Counted from the stretch's first letter, positions 18,295 through 26,436 are shown. The stretch is DNA of 39,560 nucleotides from Candidatus Flexicrinis affinis (GCA_016716525.1 JADJWE010000003.1:1-39560), one strand, 5' to 3'. Numbers and translations: made by a program. Notes: generated from the letters alone by a model not told the origin.

Positions 18295-19035
18295 CTACTT
18301 CGGCTGGACCGGGGATTCCGGGAAGAAGCCGCGGTTGATGTCAGCAGCACGTTTGGCCAGCAGCGTTTCGCGATCGAAGCGGTCTTCGACGCCGTCGTAC
18401 GGTTCAAGGCGCATGAGGTAGCGGAAGTACTCGCGGCGCAGGTGCTCGGCCTTGAGGCGGTTCTGCAACCACAACTGCTGCGGCGGCTCGTCGGCAGTCA
18501 ACGCGGCGATGAACGACGTCAGACCGGCGATGATGGTCTCGATGCCGCCCAGCCACGGCGTCAGCCGCGGGGCCGACTCTAGCGTCAGCGCCATGATTGA
18601 ACCGACGATCGTCGCGGCCAGCGCCAGCAGCGCGTACATCAACTGCGAGCGCCGGTAACGATTCTGCTGCCGCGCCGCTTCGTAGTCGAGCCGGCGGAAC
18701 AACCGCAGCACTTCCTTGTCCAGTACGTGCAGGTCTTGGAGGATGGACTGTGCCGCCTCCGGCGTACAGGTGGCGAGCATCTCGTTCAAGTCGTCTTCCG
18801 GCAGCAGTTGAAACGCGGCCGACTCGTCGAAGTCGTTGAAGCGGAACTTCGGCATGTACTTGAACCACTCCGGAACCCACCCGCGCGTCTTGCGCGTTTC
18901 CTGCGTGATTGGCTCGGGCGGTTCGTAGCGCGGCGGCTTCTGCGGCTGACTCGGCGGACGCTGCGGCGGCGCCTCAGGGATCGGCGGCGGAGGCGTTTCA
19001 CCGGGTTGGTCGATGGGTGGTGGATTCGACGCCAT
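18295..19035 (-). CDS. DUF4231 (SLATT superfamily) 2TM membrane protein
   Basis: An intact 246-residue protein with a very strong ribosome site, AAGGAGG, upstream of ATG 19035. Residues 1-45 are a Pro-rich cytoplasmic tail. Residues 50-125 are a helical region (FRFNDFDESAAFQLLPEDDL, LHVLDKEVLRLFRRLDYEAA). TM1 lies at about 131-151 (QLMYALLALAATIVGSIMAL) and TM2 at about 161-180 (WLGGIETIIAGLTSFIAALT). Then comes PPQQLWLQNRLKAEHLRREY with FRYLMRLEPYD; this W-x2-NR-x-AE-x-LR-x-E pattern after the second helix is the DUF4231 signature. DUF4231 belongs to the SLATT group of membrane effectors in conflict systems. No CD-NTase or SLOG sensor gene is adjacent; the upstream TM/PLD-like protein may be the sensor. 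Confidence 0.72.
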   Translation of the reverse strand: MASNPPPIDQPGETPPPPIPEAPPQRPPSQPQKPPRYEPPEPITQETRKTRGWVPEWFKYMPKFRFNDFDESAAFQLLPEDDLNEMLATCTPEAAQSILQDLHVLDKEVLRLFRRLDYEAARQQNRYRRSQLMYALLALAATIVGSIMALTLESAPRLTPWLGGIETIIAGLTSFIAALTADEPPQQLWLQNRLKAEHLRREYFRYLMRLEPYDGVEDRFDRETLLAKRAADINRGFFPESPVQPK

Positions 19036-19114
19036 AAGTCGTCCCTCCTTGGATGACTTGCGTAGCCCTCTTCAGTATGGCGCAGGAACGGAAGTCTTGG
19101 CAAACGCGGCCGCG

Positions 19115-19906
19115 CTAGCCGTACGACTCCGTTCTGGGGGGCGGGGCGGCGGGTGCCGCATCGCCCCACATGAATTCGAACTGCTCGACCCAATAGCCGA
19201 ACCAGCGCGGCGACACCGCCTGTTGAATCTCGATCGACATGCGGTCGCTGGTCGACTGCAAGTGCCATCCGTACAGTTCGATGATGGCCGTGCCGCTGGC
19301 CTTGTCCGGGTCGATCAGCACCATGCTGCACCCGGGCGAGTACGGCAGCAGCCGGCCCTCGAAGCTGCCCGGTGTGTTCCAACTGCGAAGGGTTGCGAAC
19401 TTCTTCAGCGTGTTGGCGATCTCCTCCGGCAGGTGCTGATGCTGAAAGTCGACCGACTTGTCGAGCTGTTCGGAAAGCAGCGCGACCGCTTCCGGTTTGC
19501 TCGGGTCCTGAATGATCACCCGCAGCTCGCCCCCGCGCTGCGAAAGCACCGACTGGCGGATCGCGTCGAGGTTCGGGCCGGCCAGCACGTTGGCGGCGGA
19601 CGGCGCATAAATCCACAGCTTGCGCGCGCCTTTGATGCGATCCGGCAGATTCCCGAGTTCCGGGCGGCTGTGCAGGTAGTCTTCGATCGACGCCTTGCCT
19701 TCGACCGGGCGCGACATGTTGAACACCAGCAAGCCGAGCGCACCGAGGATTACGGACATCTTGACCGAATCGGGAACGACGTCGTCAATCAGGCCTACCA
19801 CCGCAACAATCCCTGCCACCACTGCGACGAGGTAGCTTTCGAGATTGCGCCGCGCACGCAGATCGCGACCGATACGGTTGAACATGCTGGCGATGGATCG
19901 AAACAT
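19115..19906 (-). CDS. Two-TM protein with a PLD-like (DUF5919-resembling) cytosolic domain
   Basis: 263 residues from ATG 19906, chosen because AGGAGG lies 6 bp upstream; earlier in-frame starts lack a ribosome site. TM helices at about 23-42 (LESYLVAVVAGIVAVVGLID) and 49-63 (VKMSVILGALGLLVFNM). Residues 85-250 form a soluble domain: ARKLWIYAPSAANVLAG, ELRVIIQDPSKPEAVALL, SFEGRLLPYSPGCSMVLIDP, GTAIIELYGWHLQS and SPRWFGYWVEQFEFMWG. The alternation of a position-specific ligand segment (RVIIQDP), LLPYSPG, the IDP strand and a terminal F-x2-MW helix resembles the PLD-like domain of DUF5919 proteins. No HKD motif is present, so catalysis is doubtful and ligand sensing is more likely. First gene of the operon with the DUF4231 and SLATT-like genes. 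No search was possible. Confidence 0.55.
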   Translation of the reverse strand: MFRSIASMFNRIGRDLRARRNLESYLVAVVAGIVAVVGLIDDVVPDSVKMSVILGALGLLVFNMSRPVEGKASIEDYLHSRPELGNLPDRIKGARKLWIYAPSAANVLAGPNLDAIRQSVLSQRGGELRVIIQDPSKPEAVALLSEQLDKSVDFQHQHLPEEIANTLKKFATLRSWNTPGSFEGRLLPYSPGCSMVLIDPDKASGTAIIELYGWHLQSTSDRMSIEIQQAVSPRWFGYWVEQFEFMWGDAAPAAPPPRTESYG

Positions 19907-19963
19907 GGCGGCCTCCTGATCGCTGTTCCCCATTCTAGCACCCGTACCGCGGCGCGGCGCACG

Positions 19964-19989
19964 AACGTGCGCAAATTCGTGCGCACGTT
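19964..19989. promoter_or_regulatory. Inverted repeat upstream of the PLD-like/DUF4231/SLATT operon
   Basis: Perfect 10-bp arms AACGTGCGCA (19964-19973) and TGCGCACGTT (19980-19989) with a 6-nt loop, 58-83 bp upstream of the first start codon. Candidate operator or leader hairpin; no terminator-like T run follows it on either strand. Confidence 0.5.
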
Positions 19990-20022
19990 TCAGCATTGAA
20001 ACGACGCCGAGGGGAACGCACA

Positions 20023-20045
20023 GAGGCGCGGCAGGTCCGCGCCTC
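20023..20045 (-). terminator. Hairpin after the anti-sigma gene
   Basis: Arms GAGGCGCGG and CCGCGCCTC (9 bp, 5-nt loop) start about 22 bp after the anti-sigma stop on the minus strand. There is no clear U tract, so it may be a weak terminator or an mRNA-stabilising hairpin. Confidence 0.45.
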
Positions 20046-20066
20046 CTTAGAAGGTCGGTGAAACGC

Positions 20067-21344
20067 CTATCCGCCGACGGTGACGGGAAGCACCCACTCG
20101 CCAGTGACAGCCTGCTGCATGTACTGCGCGATCAGATCGTTTACGCGCGTCCATATGGCAGCCTGCTCCGCCCCCGTCAACCCCTCGCCGGTGGTCCCGT
20201 AGGACATCGCGTAGCGCTGCTTGAGATCCCCGGTCTCGATCAGATCGAAGTCGACCGGTAGGCCTTCAGCCTCTACGGCGGCCACCAACGCGTCGAACGA
20301 CTCACGCGTAATCTCGGCTTCGGTCTGGAAGCGGTCGATGACGATCTCAAGCCGCCCGGTCGCGGTTTCCGCAGGCTGATAGACCAGCAGATCGCCGCAG
20401 ATCGGCGCGCCGGACATTGAAGCGATGTCTCCGTCGTCCGGCGAAAAGGCCGCGGTCTCGAAGCCCTGCGCGTTCACCGCGAAGTGCGGGCGCAAGCCCG
20501 GCGCATCATCGGGCAGCGTGTAGCACAGGCGTCCGATCGACACCGACGGCGCGTAGGTCAGCGACTCAAGCGTCACGGTGATGCCGGCATCGTCCACCGA
20601 CCCGGGCACGGACGTCTCGCGCGCGCGAAAGAAAGGCACCTCGAACTCGAACGTGACCGTAAACGGGGCGATCTCGACCGGTTCGGGCGGGGTCTGTCCG
20701 GCGCTTCCACCACCACCTGATCCACCGCCACCACCGCCGCCGGTGATCTCGCCGGGGCCATTGGCCGGGTCAAACGTTGCGGTGAGCGACAACATAAGCG
20801 ACTCGGGCGCGCCCTTGATGCCGGTCGCGTCGAAGCTCGTGACGCTGCCGAACGTATTGCGCTCGCCGTCACCTCCGCCGCCACCGCCGCCACCGCGCAG
20901 GAAGTCGGCCGGGCCGAAAGCGGTGCCTTCGCCATCGGTCAGCACAAACGTCGGCTGAGGCACGTCGAGCTCGCTGGCGTAGTCGACCGTCCAGCCCACA
21001 GCGATCCGATGGCCGTCGGCATACGCCCAATCGACCGTGATGTTGACGTCGTCAGATGGGGACGACTGCACGAGGTTCAGCGGCGTGACGAGGTCGTCGA
21101 CCGCCATAATACCCGGATCGCCGCCGCGCGTCGTAATCACCTGATACACGGCGTACACCGATCCGGCGATCAGCAGCACGGCGAAGACCGCCGCAATCCG
21201 GCTCAATGCGCTGGCGGTTCGGCGCGCCGGGACCGCCGGGAGTTCGTTCAACTGTGCTTTGATGTCGTTCCACAGGTTCATATCGTCTGGTATCTCCTCA
21301 CTGGCAATGGCATCCAGCAGGCGGGCGAGGTCGCGATCGTTCAC
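20067..21344 (-). CDS. Membrane anti-sigma factor with polyglycine-linked extracytoplasmic domain
   Basis: 425 residues from GTG 21344, which overlaps the sigma-factor stop (GTGA). A short cytoplasmic N-terminus (NDRDLARLLDAIASEEIPDD, NLWNDIKAQLNEL) would hold the sigma factor. One TM helix follows (ALSRIAAVFAVLLIAGSVYA), then a large outer region with a DUF4179-like beginning (DWAYADGHRIAVGWTVDYAS). Two glycine runs interrupt it: eight Gly after DFLRG, and GGGGGGG-S-GGGG further on. Later segments include APFTVTFEFEVPFF, VTLESLTYAPSVSIGRLCYT and a helical C-terminus (GAEQAAIWTRVNDLIAQYMQ). Anti-sigma role is inferred from the overlap with an ECF sigma gene and the topology. The signal it senses is unknown. 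Intact. Confidence 0.75.
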   Translation of the reverse strand: MNDRDLARLLDAIASEEIPDDMNLWNDIKAQLNELPAVPARRTASALSRIAAVFAVLLIAGSVYAVYQVITTRGGDPGIMAVDDLVTPLNLVQSSPSDDVNITVDWAYADGHRIAVGWTVDYASELDVPQPTFVLTDGEGTAFGPADFLRGGGGGGGGDGERNTFGSVTSFDATGIKGAPESLMLSLTATFDPANGPGEITGGGGGGGSGGGGSAGQTPPEPVEIAPFTVTFEFEVPFFRARETSVPGSVDDAGITVTLESLTYAPSVSIGRLCYTLPDDAPGLRPHFAVNAQGFETAAFSPDDGDIASMSGAPICGDLLVYQPAETATGRLEIVIDRFQTEAEITRESFDALVAAVEAEGLPVDFDLIETGDLKQRYAMSYGTTGEGLTGAEQAAIWTRVNDLIAQYMQQAVTGEWVLPVTVGG

Positions 21345-21937
21345 GGTTGATCCTCCTCTGCTGGTGCGGCCCAGATCGGCCGCAGCACATATCGAAGGTG
21401 TTTGCGGGCAGCGTGAAGCCGCCATTTCACGGTTCCGGTCGGCACGTCCAGCCGATCGGTCATCTCCGCCTCGCTGAGGCCGAGGTAGTAGCGCAGCACA
21501 ATGGCCGCGCGTTGGTCAGGCGAAAGCTGCTTGAGCGCGTTTGCAACCGCGCCTTGCACGTCCTGTCGTTCGGCCGCGTCTTCGGGCAGCTCGGCGTCGT
21601 CGCGCAGGACGTCCTCGATGGCGCCCGCAGCGTCACGGCCGGCTGGGCCCTCAAAGCTGATCGTTCGTCCCCGGCCGCGCATGTGCATCAGCGCGTCGTT
21701 GACGACCATCCGCAGCACGTACGGCGTGACCGGTCGTGCCGTGTCGATCAGATCGGCTTTGCGCGCCAGCCGCACGAACATGCTCTGCACGATGTCCTCG
21801 GCCTGCGCTTTGTCTTGCGTGATCAGATATGCTGCGCGCAGCGCTCTGACCTGCAGCGCTTCGACAAGCGGGGCCAGTCCGTCGATGTCGCCGGCCTTCA
21901 GCCGTTCGACACCCTGCCGGAGTCGCGGGTCTTCCAC
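21341..21937 (-). CDS. ECF-type RNA polymerase sigma factor
   Basis: 198 residues, GTG start at 21937 with GTGAGGAC upstream. Region 2: LVEALQVRALRAAYLITQDK, AQAEDIVQSMFVRLARKADL, VTPYVLRMVVNDALMHMRGR. Linker: GAIEDVLRDDAELPEDA. Region 4: ALKQLSPDQRAAIVLRYYLG, LSEAEMTDRLDVPTGTVKWR, LHAARKHLRYVL, with a canonical sigma-4 HTH. No region 1 or 3, as in group 4 sigma factors. Co-translated with the downstream anti-sigma factor. Target promoters are unknown; a TATACT hexamer lies about 30 bp upstream of its start but has no convincing partner box. Its 80-bp upstream gap separates it from the eCIS-like gene in the same direction. Confidence 0.9.
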   Translation of the reverse strand: MEDPRLRQGVERLKAGDIDGLAPLVEALQVRALRAAYLITQDKAQAEDIVQSMFVRLARKADLIDTARPVTPYVLRMVVNDALMHMRGRGRTISFEGPAGRDAAGAIEDVLRDDAELPEDAAERQDVQGAVANALKQLSPDQRAAIVLRYYLGLSEAEMTDRLDVPTGTVKWRLHAARKHLRYVLRPIWAAPAEEDQP

Positions 21938-22017
21938 GTGGTGTCCTCACCGGTGCGTGTACACACCCAGTATATGCACGCGGGCAGCGTAGGGTTTGAT
22001 TTCGGACGTCGGGGAAC

Positions 22018-24156
22018 TTACGGCGCGAGCTGCAGCTCGCCCTGATAGCCGACGGTCATGCGCGCTGCGGCGACCGCGCCGACGAACCGGCCGTACTTGT
22101 TGTACGCCTGCATCACCGAGCGGATGACGTCGAGTTGGCCGTTGGGGAGTTTGGACAGCACCTTGAACTTAGCTTCGCCGCCGTACCAGATGTCCTGAGT
22201 CGTCACCTGACCCTCGGCATCGCGTACCTGCGTCGCGACCTGCACGGCAGCCATGCCGTTGAAGACGTCGCCGACCGACAGCCCGTTGTACGAGACGCCG
22301 CCGTCGAACTCGGCATAGCCGCCCAGCCCCTGACCTTCGATGGCCGCCAGCGCACGGGTCATGAATGCGCGGATGTCCGGGTCGATTTGCGGCGGCGCGA
22401 TCTGTCCGTTCTCTTTCGGGGCGGGATTGGGCGAGTCGGGCTGTTGTTCGTCCGCGCCCAGTTCGACCTGCTCGGTCTGCTGGCTGTTGGCAGGCGTCTC
22501 GTCGTAAGTCTGGTCGTTCTCCGACTCGACCTCGCCACCCTGCTCGTCGCCGCCTTCGCCGGGGCCGACGCCCTGCCCGACCCCACCGCCTGTGCCGCCG
22601 CCCGTTCCGCCGGCCTTGTCGGGATCGACAGCCGCCGCGTCACGCGCCCGTTTAGCGAGCGTCATCACCTGCGTCAACGCCTTGAACGGTTTGCTGGACA
22701 GTTTGGACGTTTGCAGCGCAGACAACAGCCGTTCCATATCCTGCGCGTTCATGTCGGCCGGCACGATGCTGTCGAGCGCCGCGAGATCGGTGCCGCCCAG
22801 CTTGCTGCCTGTCCGATCCTTGAGAATCTCGAAGACGAGCGCCGCGTTCGGGTTCAGCACGACCGGCTGACTGTAGGCGTCGCCGCCCCCCGCCTCTTGA
22901 TCTTCGATGCCGGCGAATTCGGCATCGTCGCCAGCCACACCGCTGGTCGTGCCTTCGCCTTCGGAAGCATCGCCACCACCCGCGGCTTCTTCGCCTTCGC
23001 CGCTGCCGCCTTCCTCACCGCCGAAGCTGTACCCCTTGCCGGTGATCAACCCGTAGATGACCTCGATCGCCTTGATCGTGTCGGTCACGAGGAAGTACGC
23101 ATTGAGGATCGGCACAAAGCGCGCCAGCGTCTTCTTGAGGACGGCGCTCATGGCCTTGGCCCAGCGCACCGCCTCGCCGAGCAGCCTGCGTGCCAGCTTC
23201 TTGTTCTTGGCGACCTTCTTGCCCAACGCCTTCAAGCCGCTGCGCACCTCTGCGAACTGCTTTGCGAGGTTGATTCGGGTGAAGCCGTCGGCGGTCTTCC
23301 ACGCCGCTTCCAACTGCTTGAGCCGCCCCTTCAGATCGCGGATGTGCTTGAGCCAAACCTTGTTCTGGAACGCCATCGCGCGAAGCTGCTTGTGATGCGC
23401 CGCAATCTGCGCCAGCCGCAGCGCGTCCTCGGCCGGCAGCGCAAGGCTAAGTTTGATCGTCCCGACGAACACGGCCGTCTTCTTTGCCATAGCGCGGCCG
23501 AGCGCTGTTCCGCCGAAGAGCTTCTGCCCCCACGACGTCTGCATGGTGGTGTGGTCGAACCTACCGCTGAGCGCCAGCTCGATCTCGCCGAGGTTCACGC
23601 TGGCATCGACATCCTTGAGGTCGGCCATGCTGGTATCGGCCGCGAGCTTGAATGCCGTGAGGGAGCTGCTGACCTTGACGTTTTGGCCCAGCCCCAGCCA
23701 TTCGTTGACGGTCTCGTCCAGTGGATTGGGTACTTTCATCAACGAGGCGCTGAACTCGACCGCGCCCTTCTTGAGCGTATGGCCGGAGTCGCCCGCGCTC
23801 AGCACCGGCGACGGTGCGTTCGGATCGGCGTTCGGGTCGGGGTATTCGATCTGTCCCTCGACGACCGCTGACACATAATCGCCGGCCTTGAACAGCGGCA
23901 GTTGTACGGGCGTAGGCTGGCGCTGCGCAACCGCAACCCCGCCACCCTGAGTCTCTGCACCGCCCGGCCCGTCTTCGCGCTGAATCATGCGCGTTAGCGC
24001 TCGGTTGCCGATCATGCGCTGCATCTGCAGCATGTGACTGACGTCGAGCGGCAGCGCAGCGGGCTGTGGCCTGTCCCCAGCAACGTCAAGCGCACCGTCA
24101 CGTTGTTTCGGCGTCGTTCCCCTGCGGTTCTGAAGCGTTGTCGACGGTTCTGACAT
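22018..24156 (-). CDS. eCIS-associated-type 712-aa protein, possible injection-system cargo
   Basis: The N-terminus (residues 1-60) ends with HMLQMQRMIGNRALTRMIQR. The LQRxxGNxAxxRxxQR motif is typical of proteins linked to extracellular contractile injection systems (eCIS), often next to DUF4157 domains. No HExxH metalloprotease motif is present, so the DUF4157 domain itself is absent. Residues 90-245 look like beta-rich sequence (YVSAVVEGQIEYPDP, VEFSASLMKVPNPLDETV). Residues 250-360 form a long basic helical region with a hydrophobic stretch (RFVPILNAYFLVTDTI). Two Gly/acid-rich linkers (about 378-425 and 515-590) follow. The C-terminal part (about 590-712) includes DPDIRAFMTRALAAIEGQ and NGLSVGDVFNGMAAVQV. 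The start ATG 24156 is more likely than GTG 24285, which has no homologous-looking sequence. No sheath or tube genes are in the window. The helical centre could be membrane-active; function not known. Confidence 0.65.
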   Translation of the reverse strand: MSEPSTTLQNRRGTTPKQRDGALDVAGDRPQPAALPLDVSHMLQMQRMIGNRALTRMIQREDGPGGAETQGGGVAVAQRQPTPVQLPLFKAGDYVSAVVEGQIEYPDPNADPNAPSPVLSAGDSGHTLKKGAVEFSASLMKVPNPLDETVNEWLGLGQNVKVSSSLTAFKLAADTSMADLKDVDASVNLGEIELALSGRFDHTTMQTSWGQKLFGGTALGRAMAKKTAVFVGTIKLSLALPAEDALRLAQIAAHHKQLRAMAFQNKVWLKHIRDLKGRLKQLEAAWKTADGFTRINLAKQFAEVRSGLKALGKKVAKNKKLARRLLGEAVRWAKAMSAVLKKTLARFVPILNAYFLVTDTIKAIEVIYGLITGKGYSFGGEEGGSGEGEEAAGGGDASEGEGTTSGVAGDDAEFAGIEDQEAGGGDAYSQPVVLNPNAALVFEILKDRTGSKLGGTDLAALDSIVPADMNAQDMERLLSALQTSKLSSKPFKALTQVMTLAKRARDAAAVDPDKAGGTGGGTGGGVGQGVGPGEGGDEQGGEVESENDQTYDETPANSQQTEQVELGADEQQPDSPNPAPKENGQIAPPQIDPDIRAFMTRALAAIEGQGLGGYAEFDGGVSYNGLSVGDVFNGMAAVQVATQVRDAEGQVTTQDIWYGGEAKFKVLSKLPNGQLDVIRSVMQAYNKYGRFVGAVAAARMTVGYQGELQLAP

Positions 24157-24385
24157 GAACCCAATTAGGTTACGCGCTGGATCGTGACGGTTGGAGATTG
24201 CCTCGTCCACGACCCCGCGCTTGCGCTGATGAGAGTGTACAGTAATCTGTGGAGATTCGCGCAAAGATTCGCGGTCTGTCGACACAAAGCTGACTTCTTC
24301 TCAACCGTATCCCTTCGCAATCATGCGCCTTTCATCCTGTCCGGCAATAATCCTCACGCCCATCGCACGTATCGAGGGAACGCCG

Positions 24386-26046
24386 ATGCGATTCTTGATG
24401 ATTCTTATGCTGGCCGTACTGGCCCTTATACCGGCGCAGGCGCGCGCGCAGTCGATCGGAAAGCCGATGGTGATGCCGGTCGCGTCACCGTCCGGCCCGT
24501 CGACATGGCTGTTCGGGCAGGCGTATGGCAACACGCCCGGTGCTTACAATTTCGGCGACGCGTGGTATCGCGCGGGACAGGGGCTGCACTTCGGCATCGA
24601 CGTCAGCATGCCGTGCGGTACACCGCTGGTGGCTGTGGCGGACGGGGTCATCGCGTTCGTCGACGATCTCGGCTTCGGCGCAGGCCCGCACAATTTGATC
24701 GTGCGGCACGACCAACTCGGTGTCACGACGTTGTACGGGCATTTGCAGGGGCGCGCGCCGGTGTCGCCCGGCCAGCAGGTCGTGCAAGGCGAACAGATCG
24801 GCGTCAGCGGCGACCCCGACTCGACGTGCTTCTCGCGCCCGCACTTGCATTTCGAGGTGCGCTCGCTGGACTACCAGACCACCTTCAACCCGATCGACTG
24901 GATCGACGTCGACTGGCATACACTGGCACTGGTCGGCGCTTACAGCGGCAACCTGTTCCAAGGCGATATGGAGAACCCCGGGCGGTGGATGTCGCTGGAC
25001 GATCAGCCGGACGTGCGGTTTTACGGCCCGCGCCTCAACGCCTACCGGTCGGTGTTCCCGCGCACGGGCGCCGACAACGCACCCAACAGCGCTGGTCCGC
25101 TGAAAGATCTGCCTCCGCTGTCTCCGGCCGGGCAGTGGTCAGCGCGCACAATTGGCAGCGCGCAGTGCTGCTGGCAGAACTGGTGGCATCCGACCGACGC
25201 GGGCGGCCTCTACTCCATCGACGGGCTGTCCGGTCAGCCGGCACAGGTGATGCGGTGGGATCTGGCGGCGCCCAGTCTGAACCAAACGGTCGAACCCGCG
25301 CCGCCCGAGCATCGCTCGCCGGACTGGACGTGGCGTGGCCGCGTCGAGGGGCAGGACGCCGTGCTGTTCGATCTCGAAGGGCGCGAGTTCCGCTTCAACA
25401 CGGGTGGGGCGCTGCCAGCTTCAGCGCCGACAACAGCCGGCTGTTGTGGGTGAGCACGCGCCCAACCGTCCCCGGTGAACAGCGTGCGCCCGCGGTCGTG
25501 CGTGTCGCCGGCGTGCTGGGCGGCGGCACCTTCGATCTGTTCAGCGCGCCGGGCGCCAACGCGCAGTGGCTCGACGACCGCCGTGTGCTGGTGACCGTGC
25601 CGGGCGACGACCGCGTGACGACGATGATCGTCATCGACGCGCAGACCGGCGAGCAGTACGAGTTAGGCCGTTGGTCGTGGGTGCGCGGAACGAACGTCGG
25701 CCCCGGCGGGCAGTACGTCGTGTTCTACGCGACCAATCAGCCCGACCCGAACGCCTCGGGCGTGTACGCGATCCGCACCGAGCCGGGCGCTCCGGCGCAG
25801 CGGCTGCCGTTCTTCGGCAGTTGGCGCTGGCGCGACAGCGACGAGCTGTACGCGATCCCGTTGGAGCCGGGCGCAGCGGCGCACGCGCTGCATCATGTTG
25901 ACCTGAACACGCGGGTTATGACGCCGCTTTCGACCGCGCCCTTCAAGATCATGAACGGCGACTGGGCGGTCAACGCCGACGGGACGCGCGTCGCCTTCCG
26001 CGACATCTCCACCCGCGAGCTCACACTGCTGGAGGTGGGCGGGTAG
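24386..26046 (+). CDS. Secreted M23 peptidase with beta-propeller-like C-terminal region, one frameshift
   Basis: An exported LytM/M23-type zinc endopeptidase acting on peptidoglycan. ATG 24386 with GAGGGA upstream, and a signal peptide MRFLMILMLAVLALIPAQAR with an Ala-x-Ala site. The peptidase domain (about 35-170) has GQGLHFGIDVSMPCGTPLVA (HxxxD zinc ligands), VADGVIAFVDDLGFGAG, VTTLYGHLQG and RPHLHFEVRS (HxH ligand), so all M23 ligands are present. The remaining part to the end reads like WD40/TolB-type repeats (SRLLWVSTRPTVPGEQ, FDLFSAPGANAQWLDDRRVL, NADGTRVAFRDISTREL). A one-base insertion near 25415 splits the frame: GGAASFSADNSRLLW is read after correction. About 553 residues in total. 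It is divergent from the eCIS-like gene. Confidence 0.85.
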
Positions 26047-26069
26047 CCCGTAACCCGCCTGACAATGAA

Positions 26070-26097
26070 AACAGCGCGCCGATTTGGGCGCGCTGTT
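26070..26097. terminator. Bidirectional terminator between M23 and the 56-aa gene
   Basis: Perfect 11-bp arms AACAGCGCGCC (26070-26080) and GGCGCGCTGTT (26087-26097). An AAA run lies on the left and TGTTTA on the right, so it can serve both converging genes. Confidence 0.8.
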
Positions 26098-26119
26098 GTT
26101 TAGGCGTGAATGGATAGAA

Positions 26120-26290
26120 CTAACGCCGGCGTGGATCGTGCCGCGGAGGGTTGGAACGCACGGGAATGGGGATCGGCTGCGGCTTGGGGCGCTTGCCGGG
26201 GTTCAACAGGCGGTCGAGCGCCTCGAAAATCTCGCGCGCACCGTCGACCAAATCGTCAAGCACGTTCCGCTTCTCTTTGGTGCTAGCCAT
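26120..26290 (-). CDS. 56-residue conserved-looking small protein
   Basis: A short gene: ATG 26290, AGAGAGG ribosome site 10 bp upstream, stop TAG at 26120-26122. It reads MASTKEKRNVLDDLVDGARE, then IFEALDRLLNPGKRPKPQPI and a Pro/Arg tail ending HDPRRR. An N-terminal amphipathic helix (VLDDLVDGAREIFEALDRLL) and a basic proline-rich tail suggest a small nucleic-acid- or protein-binding peptide. It is framed by its own terminator (26070-26097) and by the tRNA terminator (26319-26343), which supports an independent transcript. It is too small for family recognition. Confidence 0.6.
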   Translation of the reverse strand: MASTKEKRNVLDDLVDGAREIFEALDRLLNPGKRPKPQPIPIPVRSNPPRHDPRRR

Positions 26291-26318
26291 GGCACGTCGC
26301 CTCTCTGACTAAACAAAC

Positions 26319-26343
26319 GACCCCGCAGCGCAGGCCGGGGGTC
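26319..26343 (-). terminator. Terminator of the tRNA-Ala gene
   Basis: On the minus strand GACCCC and GGGGTC arms enclose a GC-rich loop and are followed by GTTTGTTTAG. It begins 7 bp beyond the tRNA 3' end. Confidence 0.65.
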
Positions 26344-26349
26344 ATCGTG

Positions 26350-26422
26350 TGGACCTAATGAGACTCGAACTCATGACCTCTTCAATGCCATTGAAGCGCT
26401 CTCCCAACTGAGCTATAGGCCC
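26350..26422 (-). tRNA. tRNA-Ala (anticodon GGC)
   Basis: A full 73-nt cloverleaf on the minus strand: acceptor GGGCCTA pairing with TAGGTCC, including the G3-U70 alanine identity pair; D arm with AGCTCAGTTGGGAGAGC; anticodon stem CTTCA/TGAAG with loop ATGGCAT (anticodon GGC); variable AGGTC; T arm ATGAG TTCGAGT CTCAT; discriminator A. CCA is not encoded. Confidence 0.96.
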
Positions 26423-26436
26423 GCATGAGTTCAGGG

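Noticed and set aside
22135..23871. Long open frame of 578 codons on the plus strand opposite the eCIS-like gene
   Set aside because: It is the antisense of an intact, better supported gene and arises from high GC; the translation has no recognisable motif and no ribosome site.
25400..25430. Programmed ribosomal frameshift in the M23 gene, htpG or others
   Set aside because: No slippery site with a downstream structure is seen and the shifts are spread over many unrelated genes, which fits sequencing error better.
24184..25440. Start of a 620-codon frame upstream of and within the M23 gene
   Set aside because: Only its last third (after about 25415) is real, as the continuation of the M23 protein after a frameshift; the first part is a shadow frame.
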